From: Aequorivita sp. CIP111184
Lineage (GTDB): Bacteria; Bacteroidota; Bacteroidia; Flavobacteriales; Flavobacteriaceae
DNA length: 43,561 nt
NCBI RefSeq assembly: GCF_900489465.1
Contig: NZ_UEFQ01000018.1
Location: 1-43,561, forward strand
Direction: 5' to 3'
Below are positions 17,492 through 24,413 of the stretch, in pieces; positions within the stretch are counted from its first letter, which is position 1, and every line of letters begins with the position of its first letter. The notes beneath the pieces are model-generated. The model searched no databases, had not been told where the DNA came from, and saw only the letters and a list, made by a program, of their open reading frames with translations. A program made the translations under genes and the position numbers.

Positions 17492-18448
17492 ATGAGCGAA
17501 AAAGAAGTAAAAAACCTAGAAGAAATTTTTGAAGCGAGAATAGCGCGCGACGAAAAAATAGAACCGAAAGATTGGATGCCGGAGAAATACCGTCAAACCC
17601 ATATTCGGCAAATGAGTCAGCACGCCCATTCCGAAATTGTTGGGATGCTTCCCGAAGGAAATTGGATTACGCGCGCTCCTTCATTACGAAGAAAAGCTGC
17701 ATTGCTTGCAAAAGTTCAAGATGAAGCCGGCCACGGTTTATATCTGTATTCTGCCTGTGAAACTTTAGGAATTTCAAGAGATGAACTTTACGAACAGCTA
17801 CATAGCGGCAAGGCGAAATACTCTTCTATTTTCAATTATCCCACGGTAACTTGGGCCGATATGGGTGCAGTTGGCTGGTTAGTAGATGGCGCTGCGATTA
17901 TAAATCAGGTGCCGCTTTGCAACACATCTTTCGGTCCATACGCTCGTGCAATGGTACGTGTTTGCAAGGAAGAAAGTTTTCACCAGAGACAAGGATTCGA
18001 AATTATGCTGACACTTTGCAGAGGTTCCGAAGAACAAAAAGCGATGGCGCAAGATGCGCTAAATCGCTGGTGGTGGCCAAGTTTGATGATGTTGGGACCA
18101 ACCGATGCTGAGTCCATTCACACGGAGCAATCAATGAAATGGAAATTGAAACGAAAAAGTAATGACGAATTACGTCAGCAGTTTATAGATCAAACCGTGC
18201 CGCAAGCAGATTTGTTGGGGCTCACTATTCCAGATCCAGATTTGAAATTCAACAAAGAAACTGGTAGCTATGATTTCGGCGAAATTAATTGGGATGAATT
18301 CTGGCAAGTAGTAAAAGGCCACGGCCCGTGCAACAAAGAACGAATGAGTGCGAGAGTAAACGCTTGGAATAATGGTGAATGGGTTCGCGATGCTGCAATG
18401 GCGCACGCTGAAAAGAACGAAAAAAGAAAAGTAGCAAAAGCAAGTTAA
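17492..18448 (+). CDS. paaA: Phenylacetyl-CoA epoxidase catalytic subunit A
   Basis: Di-iron oxygenase subunit that epoxidises the aromatic ring of phenylacetyl-CoA. At 318 aa it follows the E. coli protein almost end to end: the [18 protein letters not shown] opening, [25 protein letters not shown], the iron-binding region [15 protein letters not shown] (about residues 73-87), and the second ligand helix [13 protein letters not shown] (about 157-169). The YSSIFNYPT segment binds substrate CoA in the family. In most genomes paaB follows within a few bases; here a four-helix-bundle gene between inverted repeats has been inserted, leaving 442 bases between paaA and paaB. Confidence 0.97.
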   Translation: MSEKEVKNLEEIFEARIARDEKIEPKDWMPEKYRQTHIRQMSQHAHSEIVGMLPEGNWITRAPSLRRKAALLAKVQDEAGHGLYLYSACETLGISRDELYEQLHSGKAKYSSIFNYPTVTWADMGAVGWLVDGAAIINQVPLCNTSFGPYARAMVRVCKEESFHQRQGFEIMLTLCRGSEEQKAMAQDALNRWWWPSLMMLGPTDAESIHTEQSMKWKLKRKSNDELRQQFIDQTVPQADLLGLTIPDPDLKFNKETGSYDFGEINWDEFWQVVKGHGPCNKERMSARVNAWNNGEWVRDAAMAHAEKNEKRKVAKAS

Positions 18449-18450
18449 TT

Positions 18451-18481
18451 AAGTATTGAGTATTGAGAAATTAGTAATGAG
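18451..18481. repeat. Left inverted repeat arm flanking four-helix-bundle gene 1
   Basis: Begins AAGTATTGAGTATTGAG, three bases after the paaA stop. It matches the reverse complement of 18855-18885 at 24 of 31 positions, without gaps. Confidence 0.8.
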
Positions 18482-18493
18482 AATCTTACCATT

Positions 18494-18847
18494 ATGAATG
18501 TATTGAATGATTTAAAGGTTTGGAATAAAGCAATGGACATTGCAGTTGAAACTTATAAATTATCTTCAAAGTTCCCAAAAGAAGAAAAATACGGACTGAC
18601 TAGCCAAATAAGAAGAAGTGCTGTTTCTGTTCCGTCAAATATTGCTGAAGGTGCAGGAAGAAATACAAAAGGTGAATTTAAAAATTTCATTAGCATTGCA
18701 AATGGTTCGGCATATGAGCTATTTACTCAATTAATACTTTCACACAAGCTAAATTTAGTCTCAGAAAATTTGGTTGAACCTATTCTTAAAGAAGTAATAG
18801 AAGTACAAAAAATGAATTACGCATTAATTAAATCTTTAGAGAAATAA
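18494..18847 (+). CDS. Four-helix-bundle protein (23S rRNA intervening-sequence protein family), copy 1
   Basis: Member of the S23/IVP family, small all-helical proteins first known from ORFs inside intervening sequences of 23S rRNA genes and structurally related to Avd of diversity-generating retroelements. Diagnostic motifs in 117 aa are LKVWNKAMDIAVETYKLSSKFP, EKYGLTSQIRRSAVSVPSNIAEGAGR and the later ANGSAYELFTQL helix. It interrupts the paaA-paaB junction in the same orientation and is bracketed by 31-bp imperfect inverted repeats, the architecture of an rRNA intervening sequence but in a catabolic operon. There is no reverse transcriptase nearby, so a retroelement role is not supported. 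Function unknown; it probably binds nucleic acid. Confidence 0.93.
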   Translation: MNVLNDLKVWNKAMDIAVETYKLSSKFPKEEKYGLTSQIRRSAVSVPSNIAEGAGRNTKGEFKNFISIANGSAYELFTQLILSHKLNLVSENLVEPILKEVIEVQKMNYALIKSLEK

Positions 18848-18854
18848 TGAATAA

Positions 18855-18885
18855 CTCAATACAAAATACTAACTACTCAAGACTT
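18855..18885. repeat. Right inverted repeat arm flanking four-helix-bundle gene 1
   Basis: CTCAATACAAAATACTAACT continuing to ACTCAAGACTT; partner of 18451-18481. It ends five bases before the paaB start codon. Confidence 0.8.
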
Positions 18886-18890
18886 TATTT

Positions 18891-19175
18891 ATGAAAAAAA
18901 ACTGGCCACTTTGGGAAATATTCGTCCGCAGTAAAAATGGATTGGAACACCGTCATTTTGGAAGTCTTCACGCTGCCGATGCTGAAATGGCAATGGAAAA
19001 TGCTCGCGATGTTTACACGCGTAGAAATGAAGGTGTTAGCATTTGGGTTGTAGAAAGCAAAAATATTACTGCTTCAAATCCAGCAGATAATGGTGAAATG
19101 TTTGAGCCCGCACAGGACAAAGTATATCGTCATCCTACCTTTTATGATTTACCGGATGAGGTGAAACATATGTAA
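18891..19175 (+). CDS. paaB: Phenylacetyl-CoA epoxidase subunit B
   Basis: Small bridging subunit of the PaaABCE complex, needed to couple the AC heterodimers and the reductase. The 94-aa chain shows the family pattern WPLWEIFVRSKNGLEHRHFGSLHAADAEMAMENARDVYTRRNEGVSIWVV at residues 4-53 and ends with HPTFYDLPDEVKHM. Length and motifs match E. coli PaaB. The right arm of the upstream inverted repeat ends just before the ATG, and a palindromic repeat begins 3 bases after the stop. Confidence 0.96.
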   Translation: MKKNWPLWEIFVRSKNGLEHRHFGSLHAADAEMAMENARDVYTRRNEGVSIWVVESKNITASNPADNGEMFEPAQDKVYRHPTFYDLPDEVKHM

Positions 19176-19178
19176 CAA

Positions 19179-19198
19179 ATTCCTGCGAAGGCAGGAAT
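19179..19198. repeat. Palindromic repeat P1 (GAAG loop)
   Basis: ATTCCTGC-GAAG-GCAGGAAT, perfect 8-bp arms. Family members in this window are 20154-20173, 30053-30072, 30416-30435, 30943-30962 and 32666-32685. It lies between paaB and a decayed GIY-YIG gene. Confidence 0.92.
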
Positions 19199-19235
19199 CT
19201 CGTGATTTGAAGACCGAATTGAGTCATAACAGAAT

Positions 19236-19367
19236 ATGAAAAAATGGAATCGTGAATGGAAAATAAAATTAATTGAAGAAATGAATCCTGGTTGGTCTGA
19301 TTTAAACTTAAATTGGAATAATGAGAATTTGATTTATAGAACAAAAAGGTTTCCAACAACAAATTAA
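19236..19367 (+). pseudogene. Truncated GIY-YIG nuclease gene (C-terminal remnant)
   Basis: Forty-three codons read MKKWNREWKIKLIEEMNP, then GWSDLNLNWN. They match the C-terminal third of the intact GIY-YIG protein at 30089-30406 (MKKWKRDWKIKLIEEMNP, then SWSDLSTNWN), and the DNA is also highly similar. The catalytic N-terminal two thirds, including the GIY and YIG strands, are missing and an in-frame stop lies three codons upstream. A palindromic repeat of the same family that flanks the intact gene lies 37 bases upstream. This looks like an internally deleted copy of one element. It ends 3 bases before the paaC ATG. Confidence 0.85.
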
Positions 19368-19370
19368 AAT

Positions 19371-20150
19371 ATGAACAAAGAACTAACAGATTCCCGCCTT
19401 CTCGGGAATTTATATAACTACATCCTCACCATCGCCGACAACTCCCTAATTCTCGCCCAACGTCTGGGTGAACTCTGCGGTCACGGCCCAAGCTTGGAAA
19501 CCGATATTGCACTGACAAATATTTCATTGGATTTACTCGGCCAAACCCGAAGTTATTATCAATATGCCGCAAAAATTTCCGGAGAAAGTAAAACGGAAGA
19601 CGATATCGCTTTTTTAAGGATTGAAAGAGAATATAAAAATTGTCTGCTTGTTGAACAGCCCAATACACATTTCGGTTACGTTATTGGCCGTCAGTTTTTG
19701 TTTGATGTCTATCATTTGATGTTGATGGAAAAATTGCAGAACAGTCCCGATGAAAATTTAGCTGCAATTGCCAAGAAAGGAATTAAGGAAGTGAGTTATC
19801 ATAAACGTTTTTCAAGTGATTGGGTGAAACGTTTGGGTGATGGAACTGAAGAAAGCAACACTAAAATGCAGGAAGCAATCGATGATCTTTGGCGATACAC
19901 CGATGAACTTTTCTTGATGACTGAGGCTGAAAATGCTATGGTAAAAGAAAGCATCGGAATTGATGTTTCATCTTTTAAAGTGAAATATTACAAAGAGGTT
20001 TCCGAAGTTTTAAAAGAAGCCACCCTTATAATCCCCGAAAACAAATATTTCGCCAAAGGTGGAAAAGAAGGAGTTCACACTGAACATATGGGCTATATTT
20101 TGGCTGATTTGCAATATATGCAACGCACTTACCCCAATATGAGTTGGTAA
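19371..20150 (+). CDS. paaC: Phenylacetyl-CoA epoxidase structural subunit C
   Basis: Ferritin-fold partner of PaaA in the epoxidase; it has lost the di-iron function and stabilises the catalytic subunit. The 259-aa chain carries the family segments LGELCGHGPSLETDIALTNISLDLLGQ (residues about 27-53), YQYAAKI, ERE-KNCLLVEQPN-HFGYVIGRQF and SYHKRFSSDWVKRLGDGTEES. The C-terminus GYILADLQYMQRTYPNMSW is typical. The start ATG directly follows the decayed GIY-YIG remnant. A palindromic repeat begins three bases after its stop codon. Confidence 0.96.
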   Translation: MNKELTDSRLLGNLYNYILTIADNSLILAQRLGELCGHGPSLETDIALTNISLDLLGQTRSYYQYAAKISGESKTEDDIAFLRIEREYKNCLLVEQPNTHFGYVIGRQFLFDVYHLMLMEKLQNSPDENLAAIAKKGIKEVSYHKRFSSDWVKRLGDGTEESNTKMQEAIDDLWRYTDELFLMTEAENAMVKESIGIDVSSFKVKYYKEVSEVLKEATLIIPENKYFAKGGKEGVHTEHMGYILADLQYMQRTYPNMSW

Positions 20151-20153
20151 TGA

Positions 20154-20173
20154 ATTCCCGCGAAGGCGGGAAT
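20154..20173. repeat. Palindromic repeat P2 (GAAG loop)
   Basis: ATTCCCGC-GAAG-GCGGGAAT, perfect arms, a C/G variant of P1. Intergenic, paaC-paaD. Confidence 0.92.
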
Positions 20174-20195
20174 CTCTTAAAGTGAAAGAAAAATT

Positions 20196-20696
20196 ATGTT
20201 AACCGAAGCGGCACATATCGAAAAGCATTTAATTCCAGTTCTGAAAACCGTTTCAGATCCTGAGATTCCTGTGCTTTCTGTTTTGGATCTGGGAGTAATT
20301 CGCGAAGCAATTGAAGAAAATGGAATTGTTCACATAAAACTCACTCCAACCTATTCCGGTTGTCCAGCAATGGATGTAATTGGTGATGATCTAAAAAAAG
20401 CCTTTTCAGAAATTGGAAAGAAAGCAGAAGTTGAATTGATTCTTTCACCCGCCTGGTCTACCGATTGGATTTCAGAGGAAGGTTTAAAAAAAATGGAGGA
20501 ATACGGAATTGCCCGTCCGCTTTCAGAAACAGCCGACAAAGATGTTTTGCTCGGCGAAAAAAAACTGGTAAAATGTCCGCAATGCGGAAGCACAAATACC
20601 CATCTAGTTAGTCAATTTGGTTCCACGGCTTGCAAAGCACTTTTTAAATGCGACGATTGCCAAGAACCGTTTGATTATTTTAAATGTTTGAAATAG
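20196..20696 (+). CDS. paaD: Epoxidase maturation protein PaaD (iron-sulfur type)
   Basis: MIP18/SufT-like protein required for the phenylacetyl-CoA epoxidase, probably for metal-centre assembly. In 166 aa the N-terminal domain shows VSDPEIPVLSVLDLGVIREA and the conserved cysteine in YSGCPAMDVI (about residue 54). The C-terminal zinc-ribbon-like part has CPQCGS, a TACKALFKCDDC motif and a final FKC (about 128-165). This four-cysteine tail separates PaaD from generic MIP18 proteins. It is 45 bases after paaC in the same orientation; some authors call the gene paaJ. Confidence 0.95.
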   Translation: MLTEAAHIEKHLIPVLKTVSDPEIPVLSVLDLGVIREAIEENGIVHIKLTPTYSGCPAMDVIGDDLKKAFSEIGKKAEVELILSPAWSTDWISEEGLKKMEEYGIARPLSETADKDVLLGEKKLVKCPQCGSTNTHLVSQFGSTACKALFKCDDCQEPFDYFKCLK

Positions 20697-20714
20697 CGAA
20701 AATAAAAAACCGAA

Positions 20715-20778
20715 AAATGTAAAATTTCAAAGTCAAAAGTAAATTCTTTATTATTGAGACTTTTGCGGTTTTACATTT
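20715..20778. repeat. Intergenic inverted repeat, AATGTAAAA family, copy 1
   Basis: The left arm AAATGTAAAATTTCAAAGTC (20715-20734) pairs with 20758-20778 (complement AAATGTAAAACCGCAAAAGTC), loop about 23 bases. The conserved word ACCGAAAAATGTAAAA at its left recurs at copies 2 and 4, with a variant at copy 3. It occupies the paaD-paaG spacer. Confidence 0.75.
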
Positions 20779-20791
20779 TAAATTTATATAA

Positions 20792-21571
20792 ATGAAAAGC
20801 ATACTAACCCATATAGATAACAAAATAGCAACCTTAACACTAAACCGTCCAGAGGTTTTCAATAGTTTCAACCGCGAAATGGCATTGTTGCTTCAAAACG
20901 AATTGGATGCCTGCGAAAAAAACCCCGACGTCCGTGCAATTGTAATCACTGGAAGCGGAAAGGCTTTTTGTGCCGGACAAGATTTAAAGGAAGTTACTTC
21001 GCCTGAATTGAATCCAGGTTTCAAAAAAATTCTGGAAGAACATTATAACCCAATAATTTCCCGAATTCGAAATATTGAAAAACCTGTAATTGGAGCCATT
21101 AATGGTGTTGCTGCTGGAGCAGGTGCAAATATTGCATTGGCTTGTGATGTGGTTATTGCTTCAGAAAACGCTAGTTTTATTCAAGCTTTTAGCAAAATAG
21201 GATTAGTTCCAGATAGTGCTGGAACCTTCTTTTTACCGCGATTGATTGGTTTCCAAAAAGCTTCTGCTTTAATGATGCTGGGCGATAAAGTTTCCGCAGA
21301 AGAAGCTGAAAAACTTGGAATGGTTTATAAAGTGGTTTCTTCAGAAAATTTTATTGAAGAAGTAAACGCTATTGCAAATACAATGGCAAATATGCCAACA
21401 AAAGCATTGGGATTAACGAAGCGTTTGTTAAACAATTCAATGCAAAACTCTTTGGAAGAACAATTAAATTTAGAAAGCAAACTTCAAATAGAATCTGCAC
21501 AAAGTGAAGATTATGCGGAAGGTGTTGATGCTTTTGTAAATAAAAGAAAACCTGAATTTAAAGGAAGGTAA
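20792..21571 (+). CDS. paaG: 1,2-epoxyphenylacetyl-CoA isomerase
   Basis: Crotonase-fold enzyme that converts ring-1,2-epoxyphenylacetyl-CoA to the oxepin-CoA and also acts as a delta3,delta2-enoyl isomerase later in the route. The 259-aa sequence parallels E. coli PaaG: LTLNRPEVFNSFNREM, the oxyanion loop GSGKAFCAGQDL (residues about 50-61), NGVAAGAGANIALACD, and AFSKIGLVPDSAGTFFLPR containing the catalytic Asp of the PDxxGT motif. The C-terminal DYAEGVDAFVNKRKPEFKGR is typical. It is set in the main operon; inverted repeats of the AATGTAAAA family lie on both sides. Confidence 0.93.
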   Translation: MKSILTHIDNKIATLTLNRPEVFNSFNREMALLLQNELDACEKNPDVRAIVITGSGKAFCAGQDLKEVTSPELNPGFKKILEEHYNPIISRIRNIEKPVIGAINGVAAGAGANIALACDVVIASENASFIQAFSKIGLVPDSAGTFFLPRLIGFQKASALMMLGDKVSAEEAEKLGMVYKVVSSENFIEEVNAIANTMANMPTKALGLTKRLLNNSMQNSLEEQLNLESKLQIESAQSEDYAEGVDAFVNKRKPEFKGR

Positions 21572-21596
21572 AAAAATTGAAAAATGTAAAACCGAA

Positions 21597-21648
21597 AAAT
21601 GTAAAATTTAAAAGTGTTTTTTAAAAATGACTTTTAACTTTTACATTT
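21597..21648. repeat. Intergenic inverted repeat, AATGTAAAA family, copy 2
   Basis: AAATGTAAAATTTAAAAGT (21597-21615) pairs with ACTTTTAACTTTTACATTT (21630-21648), 18 of 19 positions, 14-base loop. Paa spacer paaG-paaH. Confidence 0.88.
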
Positions 21649-21662
21649 ATCATTTAAAATTT

Positions 21663-22835
21663 ATGATTAAAAACGTTGGAATTATAGGAAGCGGAACAAT
21701 GGGAGCGGGCATTGCACAAGTAGCTGCCACAGCCGGTTGCTCGGTAAAATTATACGATACAAAAACGGAAGCCTTGGATAAAGCCAAAGCCGATTTGGAA
21801 AAAATAATGGATCGTTTGGTGGAAAAAGGAAAAATAGATTCTACCGAAAAAGAACGTATTCAAAACAATATAAAATATGTCAGTTCACTTAAAGAATTGA
21901 AAAATTCGGATTTGACAATTGAAGCAATAGTTGAAAATTTAGATATAAAGAAAAATGTGTTTTCAACACTCGAAAAGTTTGTGAGTGAAGACTGTATAAT
22001 CGCGTCAAACACATCTTCTCTTTCTATTGCTTCTATAGCTTCTTCATTGCAAAAACCGAAACGCTGCGTTGGGATTCACTTTTTCAATCCAGCGCCATTG
22101 ATGAAATTGGTTGAGGTGATTCCTGCAATTCAAACTTCCGAAGAAACGTTGAATATTTCAGTAAAAACAATTAAAGATTGGGGAAAAACGGTTGCGGTTG
22201 CAAAGGATACTCCCGGATTTATAGTGAACCGTGTTGCGCGTCCTTTTTACGGCGAAGCGCTCCGGATTTATGAAGAAGGAATTGCTTCTTTCTCCGAAAT
22301 AGATTCCGCGATGAAAGAAATTGGCGGTTTCAGAATGGGACCATTTGAACTGATGGATTTTATTGGTAACGATGTGAATTACACCGTAACCGAAACTGTT
22401 TTTGAAGCATTTTACTTCGATCCGCGTTACAAACCTTCATTTACCCAAAAGCGTTTTTCGGAAGCAGGCTATTTGGGTAGAAAAAGTGGAAAGGGATATT
22501 ATGATTATTCAAGCGAAATGAATGTCTCCTCGAGCGCAGTCGAGAGGTCAATTGATAAAGAAAAATCTGAATCAATATTTAACCGTATTCTCGTAATGCT
22601 AATCAACGAAGCTGCAGATGCACTTTTTTGGAACATCGCTTCCGCAGAAGATATTGACAATGCAATGACCAAAGGCGTAAATTACCCCAAAGGATTATTG
22701 GCGTGGGCAGATGAAAAAGGAATTGATTGGTGCGTTGATAAAATGGACGAACTTTATGATGAATATCACGAAGACCGTTATCGTTGTTCGCCAATTTTAA
22801 GAAGAATGAAAAAAGAAAAAAGAACATTTTATTAA
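21663..22835 (+). CDS. paaH: 3-hydroxyacyl-CoA dehydrogenase
   Basis: NAD-dependent dehydrogenase oxidising 3-hydroxyadipyl-CoA to 3-oxoadipyl-CoA. I start at ATG 21663 (390 aa); an upstream in-frame ATG at 21627 would translate the inverted repeat. The Rossmann motif GSGTMGAGIAQVA is at residues 8-20, and TSSLSIASIA plus IHFFNPAPLMKLVEV give the active-site region. The first C-terminal domain begins at DTPGFIVNRVARPF. A second C-terminal domain (about 300-385, IFNRILVMLINEAADALF) follows. Between them, codons at 22530-22544 read a dispersed DNA repeat (TCGAGCGCAGTCGAG) as part of an SSSAVER linker, just after KGYYDYSSE. The reading frame is unbroken. Confidence 0.93.
   Translation: MIKNVGIIGSGTMGAGIAQVAATAGCSVKLYDTKTEALDKAKADLEKIMDRLVEKGKIDSTEKERIQNNIKYVSSLKELKNSDLTIEAIVENLDIKKNVFSTLEKFVSEDCIIASNTSSLSIASIASSLQKPKRCVGIHFFNPAPLMKLVEVIPAIQTSEETLNISVKTIKDWGKTVAVAKDTPGFIVNRVARPFYGEALRIYEEGIASFSEIDSAMKEIGGFRMGPFELMDFIGNDVNYTVTETVFEAFYFDPRYKPSFTQKRFSEAGYLGRKSGKGYYDYSSEMNVSSSAVERSIDKEKSESIFNRILVMLINEAADALFWNIASAEDIDNAMTKGVNYPKGLLAWADEKGIDWCVDKMDELYDEYHEDRYRCSPILRRMKKEKRTFY
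22530..22544 (-). repeat. 15-mer dispersed repeat inside paaH
   Basis: TCGAGCGCAGTCGAG is the exact reverse complement of 9204-9218, part of the hairpin between the GLPGLI and OMP genes. Here it is translated in frame in the linker between the two C-terminal domains of PaaH. Confidence 0.85.
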
Positions 22836-22907
22836 TGTAAAATGTAAAACCGAAAAACTAAAAATGTAAAAGTGATTGTCCGACTTTCGTCTTTTAAATT
22901 TTACATT
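22834..22907. repeat. Intergenic inverted repeat, AATGTAAAA family, copy 3
   Basis: The left arm AATGTAAAATGTAAAACCGA (22834-22855 in all) pairs imperfectly with 22885-22907 (complement AATGTAAAATTTAAAAGACG). The left arm starts within the paaH stop codon. paaH-paaI spacer. Confidence 0.75.
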
Positions 22908-22923
22908 TATTATTTTAAATTAA

Positions 22924-23328
22924 ATGGAAGGAAACAAAATTCCACATAAAATGTTATCACTTGATGCATTCAGCCAATGGTTAGGTATCGAGGTAATTAG
23001 TTGTCAACTGGGAAAGTGCAAAGTTGCAATGACGGTTCGCAAAGAGATGTTGAACAGTATGAACAAAGCCCACGGCGGTATTAGTTATAGTCTTGCCGAC
23101 ACGGCTTTCGGCTTTGCGGCAAACACCCATGGAAAGTATGCAGTTTCCATAGAGACCTCCATAAATCATATTGAAGCCTTGAATGAAGGAGATTATTTAA
23201 CTGCAGAATCTGTAATAGAAAAAGTAGGGAATAAACTCGGTTTCAATATCGTTGAAGTAAAGCGCGGGGATGAACTAGTTGCGCTTTTTAAAGGCGTAGT
23301 TTATAGAACCAGTAAGGATTGGGAATAG
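22924..23328 (+). CDS. paaI: Hotdog-fold acyl-CoA thioesterase PaaI
   Basis: Hydrolyses ring-hydroxylated or dead-end phenylacetyl-CoA thioesters and frees CoA. The 134-aa chain has the PaaI pattern NSMNKAHGGISYSLADTAFGFAAN (residues about 39-62), with the active-site Asn and HGG and the SLAD helix, followed by ETSINHIEALNEGDYLTAES. Length and motifs agree with tetrameric hotdog-fold PaaI. It is 88 bases after paaH, behind an inverted-repeat hairpin. It is probably the last gene before a 106-bp spacer that holds only a weak GAATATT/AATATTC inverted repeat. Confidence 0.93.
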   Translation: MEGNKIPHKMLSLDAFSQWLGIEVISCQLGKCKVAMTVRKEMLNSMNKAHGGISYSLADTAFGFAANTHGKYAVSIETSINHIEALNEGDYLTAESVIEKVGNKLGFNIVEVKRGDELVALFKGVVYRTSKDWE

Positions 23329-23434
23329 TAAAATTGAATATTGCTGATTTTTGAAGTGATAATATTCAAATTGAAAGCTTAATTTTAAGTCAATAATATT
23401 AAATGATCCATCAACAAATATAAATGTTTAAATT

Positions 23435-24292
23435 ATGAAATGGCAAGGTAGAAGACAAAGCGGTAACTTAGACGATCGTCGCGGTATGAGCAAAGGCAAA
23501 ATGGCCGCAGGTGGCGGAATAGTTGTAACACTAATTGTACTTGCTCTAAATTTTTTCGGAGGAGAAACCGGGCAGCAACTGGCTCCAATCGTGGAGCAAT
23601 TAGGCAATAGCCAAGGTAACCAACAAACCGAGCAAAGGGAACTTACCGCCCAAGAGAAGGAGATGGGAAATTTTATGGCGACTGTTTTAGCCGATACGGA
23701 AGATGTTTGGGGAAAAGTTTTCAGTGATAATAATCTTGGACAATATCAAGATCCCACAATGGTTCTTTTTACTGATGCAGTAAGCACTGGCTGTGGAAAT
23801 GCAAGTTCAGCTTCAGGGCCATTTTATTGTCCAGCGGATCAAAAATTATATATGGATTTGGCATTTTTCGATGAATTGAAAACTCGTTTTGGGGCGCAGG
23901 GTGGCGATTTTGCCATTGCTTATGTAACAGCTCACGAAATAGGTCACCACGTGCAAACATTGCTCGGAACTTCACAAAAAGTAACCAAATTACAACAGCA
24001 AAACAGAAGTGAAGCCAACAGATTTTCCGTAGCATTAGAACTTCAAGCAGATTTTTACGCAGGCGTTTGGGCGCATTATAATCAAGAATATCTCGAGGAA
24101 GGCGATATTGATGAAGCACTGAGTGCGGCCAATGCAGTGGGCGATGACGCTATTCAAAAAAGAACGCAGGGAAATGTTGTCCCCGATAGTTTTACACACG
24201 GAAGCTCAGAACAACGCAAAAGATGGTTTATGAAAGGCTATAAAACTGGCGATATAAAACAGGGTGATACCTTTTCAGAAATATTAAATTAA
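23435..24292 (+). CDS. Neutral zinc metallopeptidase (YpfJ/KPN_02809 type)
   Basis: A 285-aa membrane-anchored predicted metalloprotease. The opening MKWQGRRQSGNLDDRRG is highly characteristic, followed by one hydrophobic helix (about residues 30-47). The zinc motif HEIGHH is at about residues 169-174 (TAHEIGHHVQTLLG). Downstream LELQADFYAGVWAH supplies the third ligand region, and DSFTHGSSEQRKRWFMKGY ends the domain. Substrates are unknown. It separates paaI from paaJ, all on one strand, but has no obvious role in phenylacetate use; it may be a passenger gene. Confidence 0.92.
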   Translation: MKWQGRRQSGNLDDRRGMSKGKMAAGGGIVVTLIVLALNFFGGETGQQLAPIVEQLGNSQGNQQTEQRELTAQEKEMGNFMATVLADTEDVWGKVFSDNNLGQYQDPTMVLFTDAVSTGCGNASSASGPFYCPADQKLYMDLAFFDELKTRFGAQGGDFAIAYVTAHEIGHHVQTLLGTSQKVTKLQQQNRSEANRFSVALELQADFYAGVWAHYNQEYLEEGDIDEALSAANAVGDDAIQKRTQGNVVPDSFTHGSSEQRKRWFMKGYKTGDIKQGDTFSEILN

Positions 24293-24293
24293 C

Positions 24294-24375
24294 GATTGTA
24301 GATTAACGATTGTTGATTGGAGAACTAAAAAGCTAAAACTCATTAATTAAAATCAGCAATCAAAAATCGTCAATC
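24294..24375. repeat. Self-similar inverted repeat (GATTG type), no gene inside
   Basis: The left arm, starting GATTGTAGATTAACGATTG (24294-24318), pairs with 24351-24375 at 19 of 25 positions. Further AATCAAAAATC words continue as direct repeats to 24412, immediately before the paaJ ATG. Confidence 0.8.
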
Positions 24376-24413
24376 AAAAATCAAAAATCATCAATCAAAA
24401 ATCAAAAATCATA

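Noticed and set aside
18494-18847. Avd-type accessory protein of a diversity-generating retroelement
   Set aside because: The fold family is related, but there is no reverse transcriptase and no template/variable repeat pair with adenine-specific changes in the window.
18451-18885. Fragment of a 23S rRNA gene around the IVP gene
   Set aside because: Flanks are paaA and paaB coding sequence; no rRNA sequence is present.
21627-21662. Upstream ATG for paaH
   Set aside because: It would translate the right arm of the intergenic inverted repeat; the Rossmann start MIKNVGIIGSG at 21663 is canonical.
23435-24292. Zinc metallopeptidase as a part of phenylacetate catabolism
   Set aside because: Nothing in the protein links it to CoA-ester chemistry; location alone is not enough.
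24294-24412. Repeated AATCAAAAATC words as CRISPR or iterons
   Set aside because: Unit spacing is irregular and there are no unique spacers; the inverted-repeat description fits better, and no replication genes are near.
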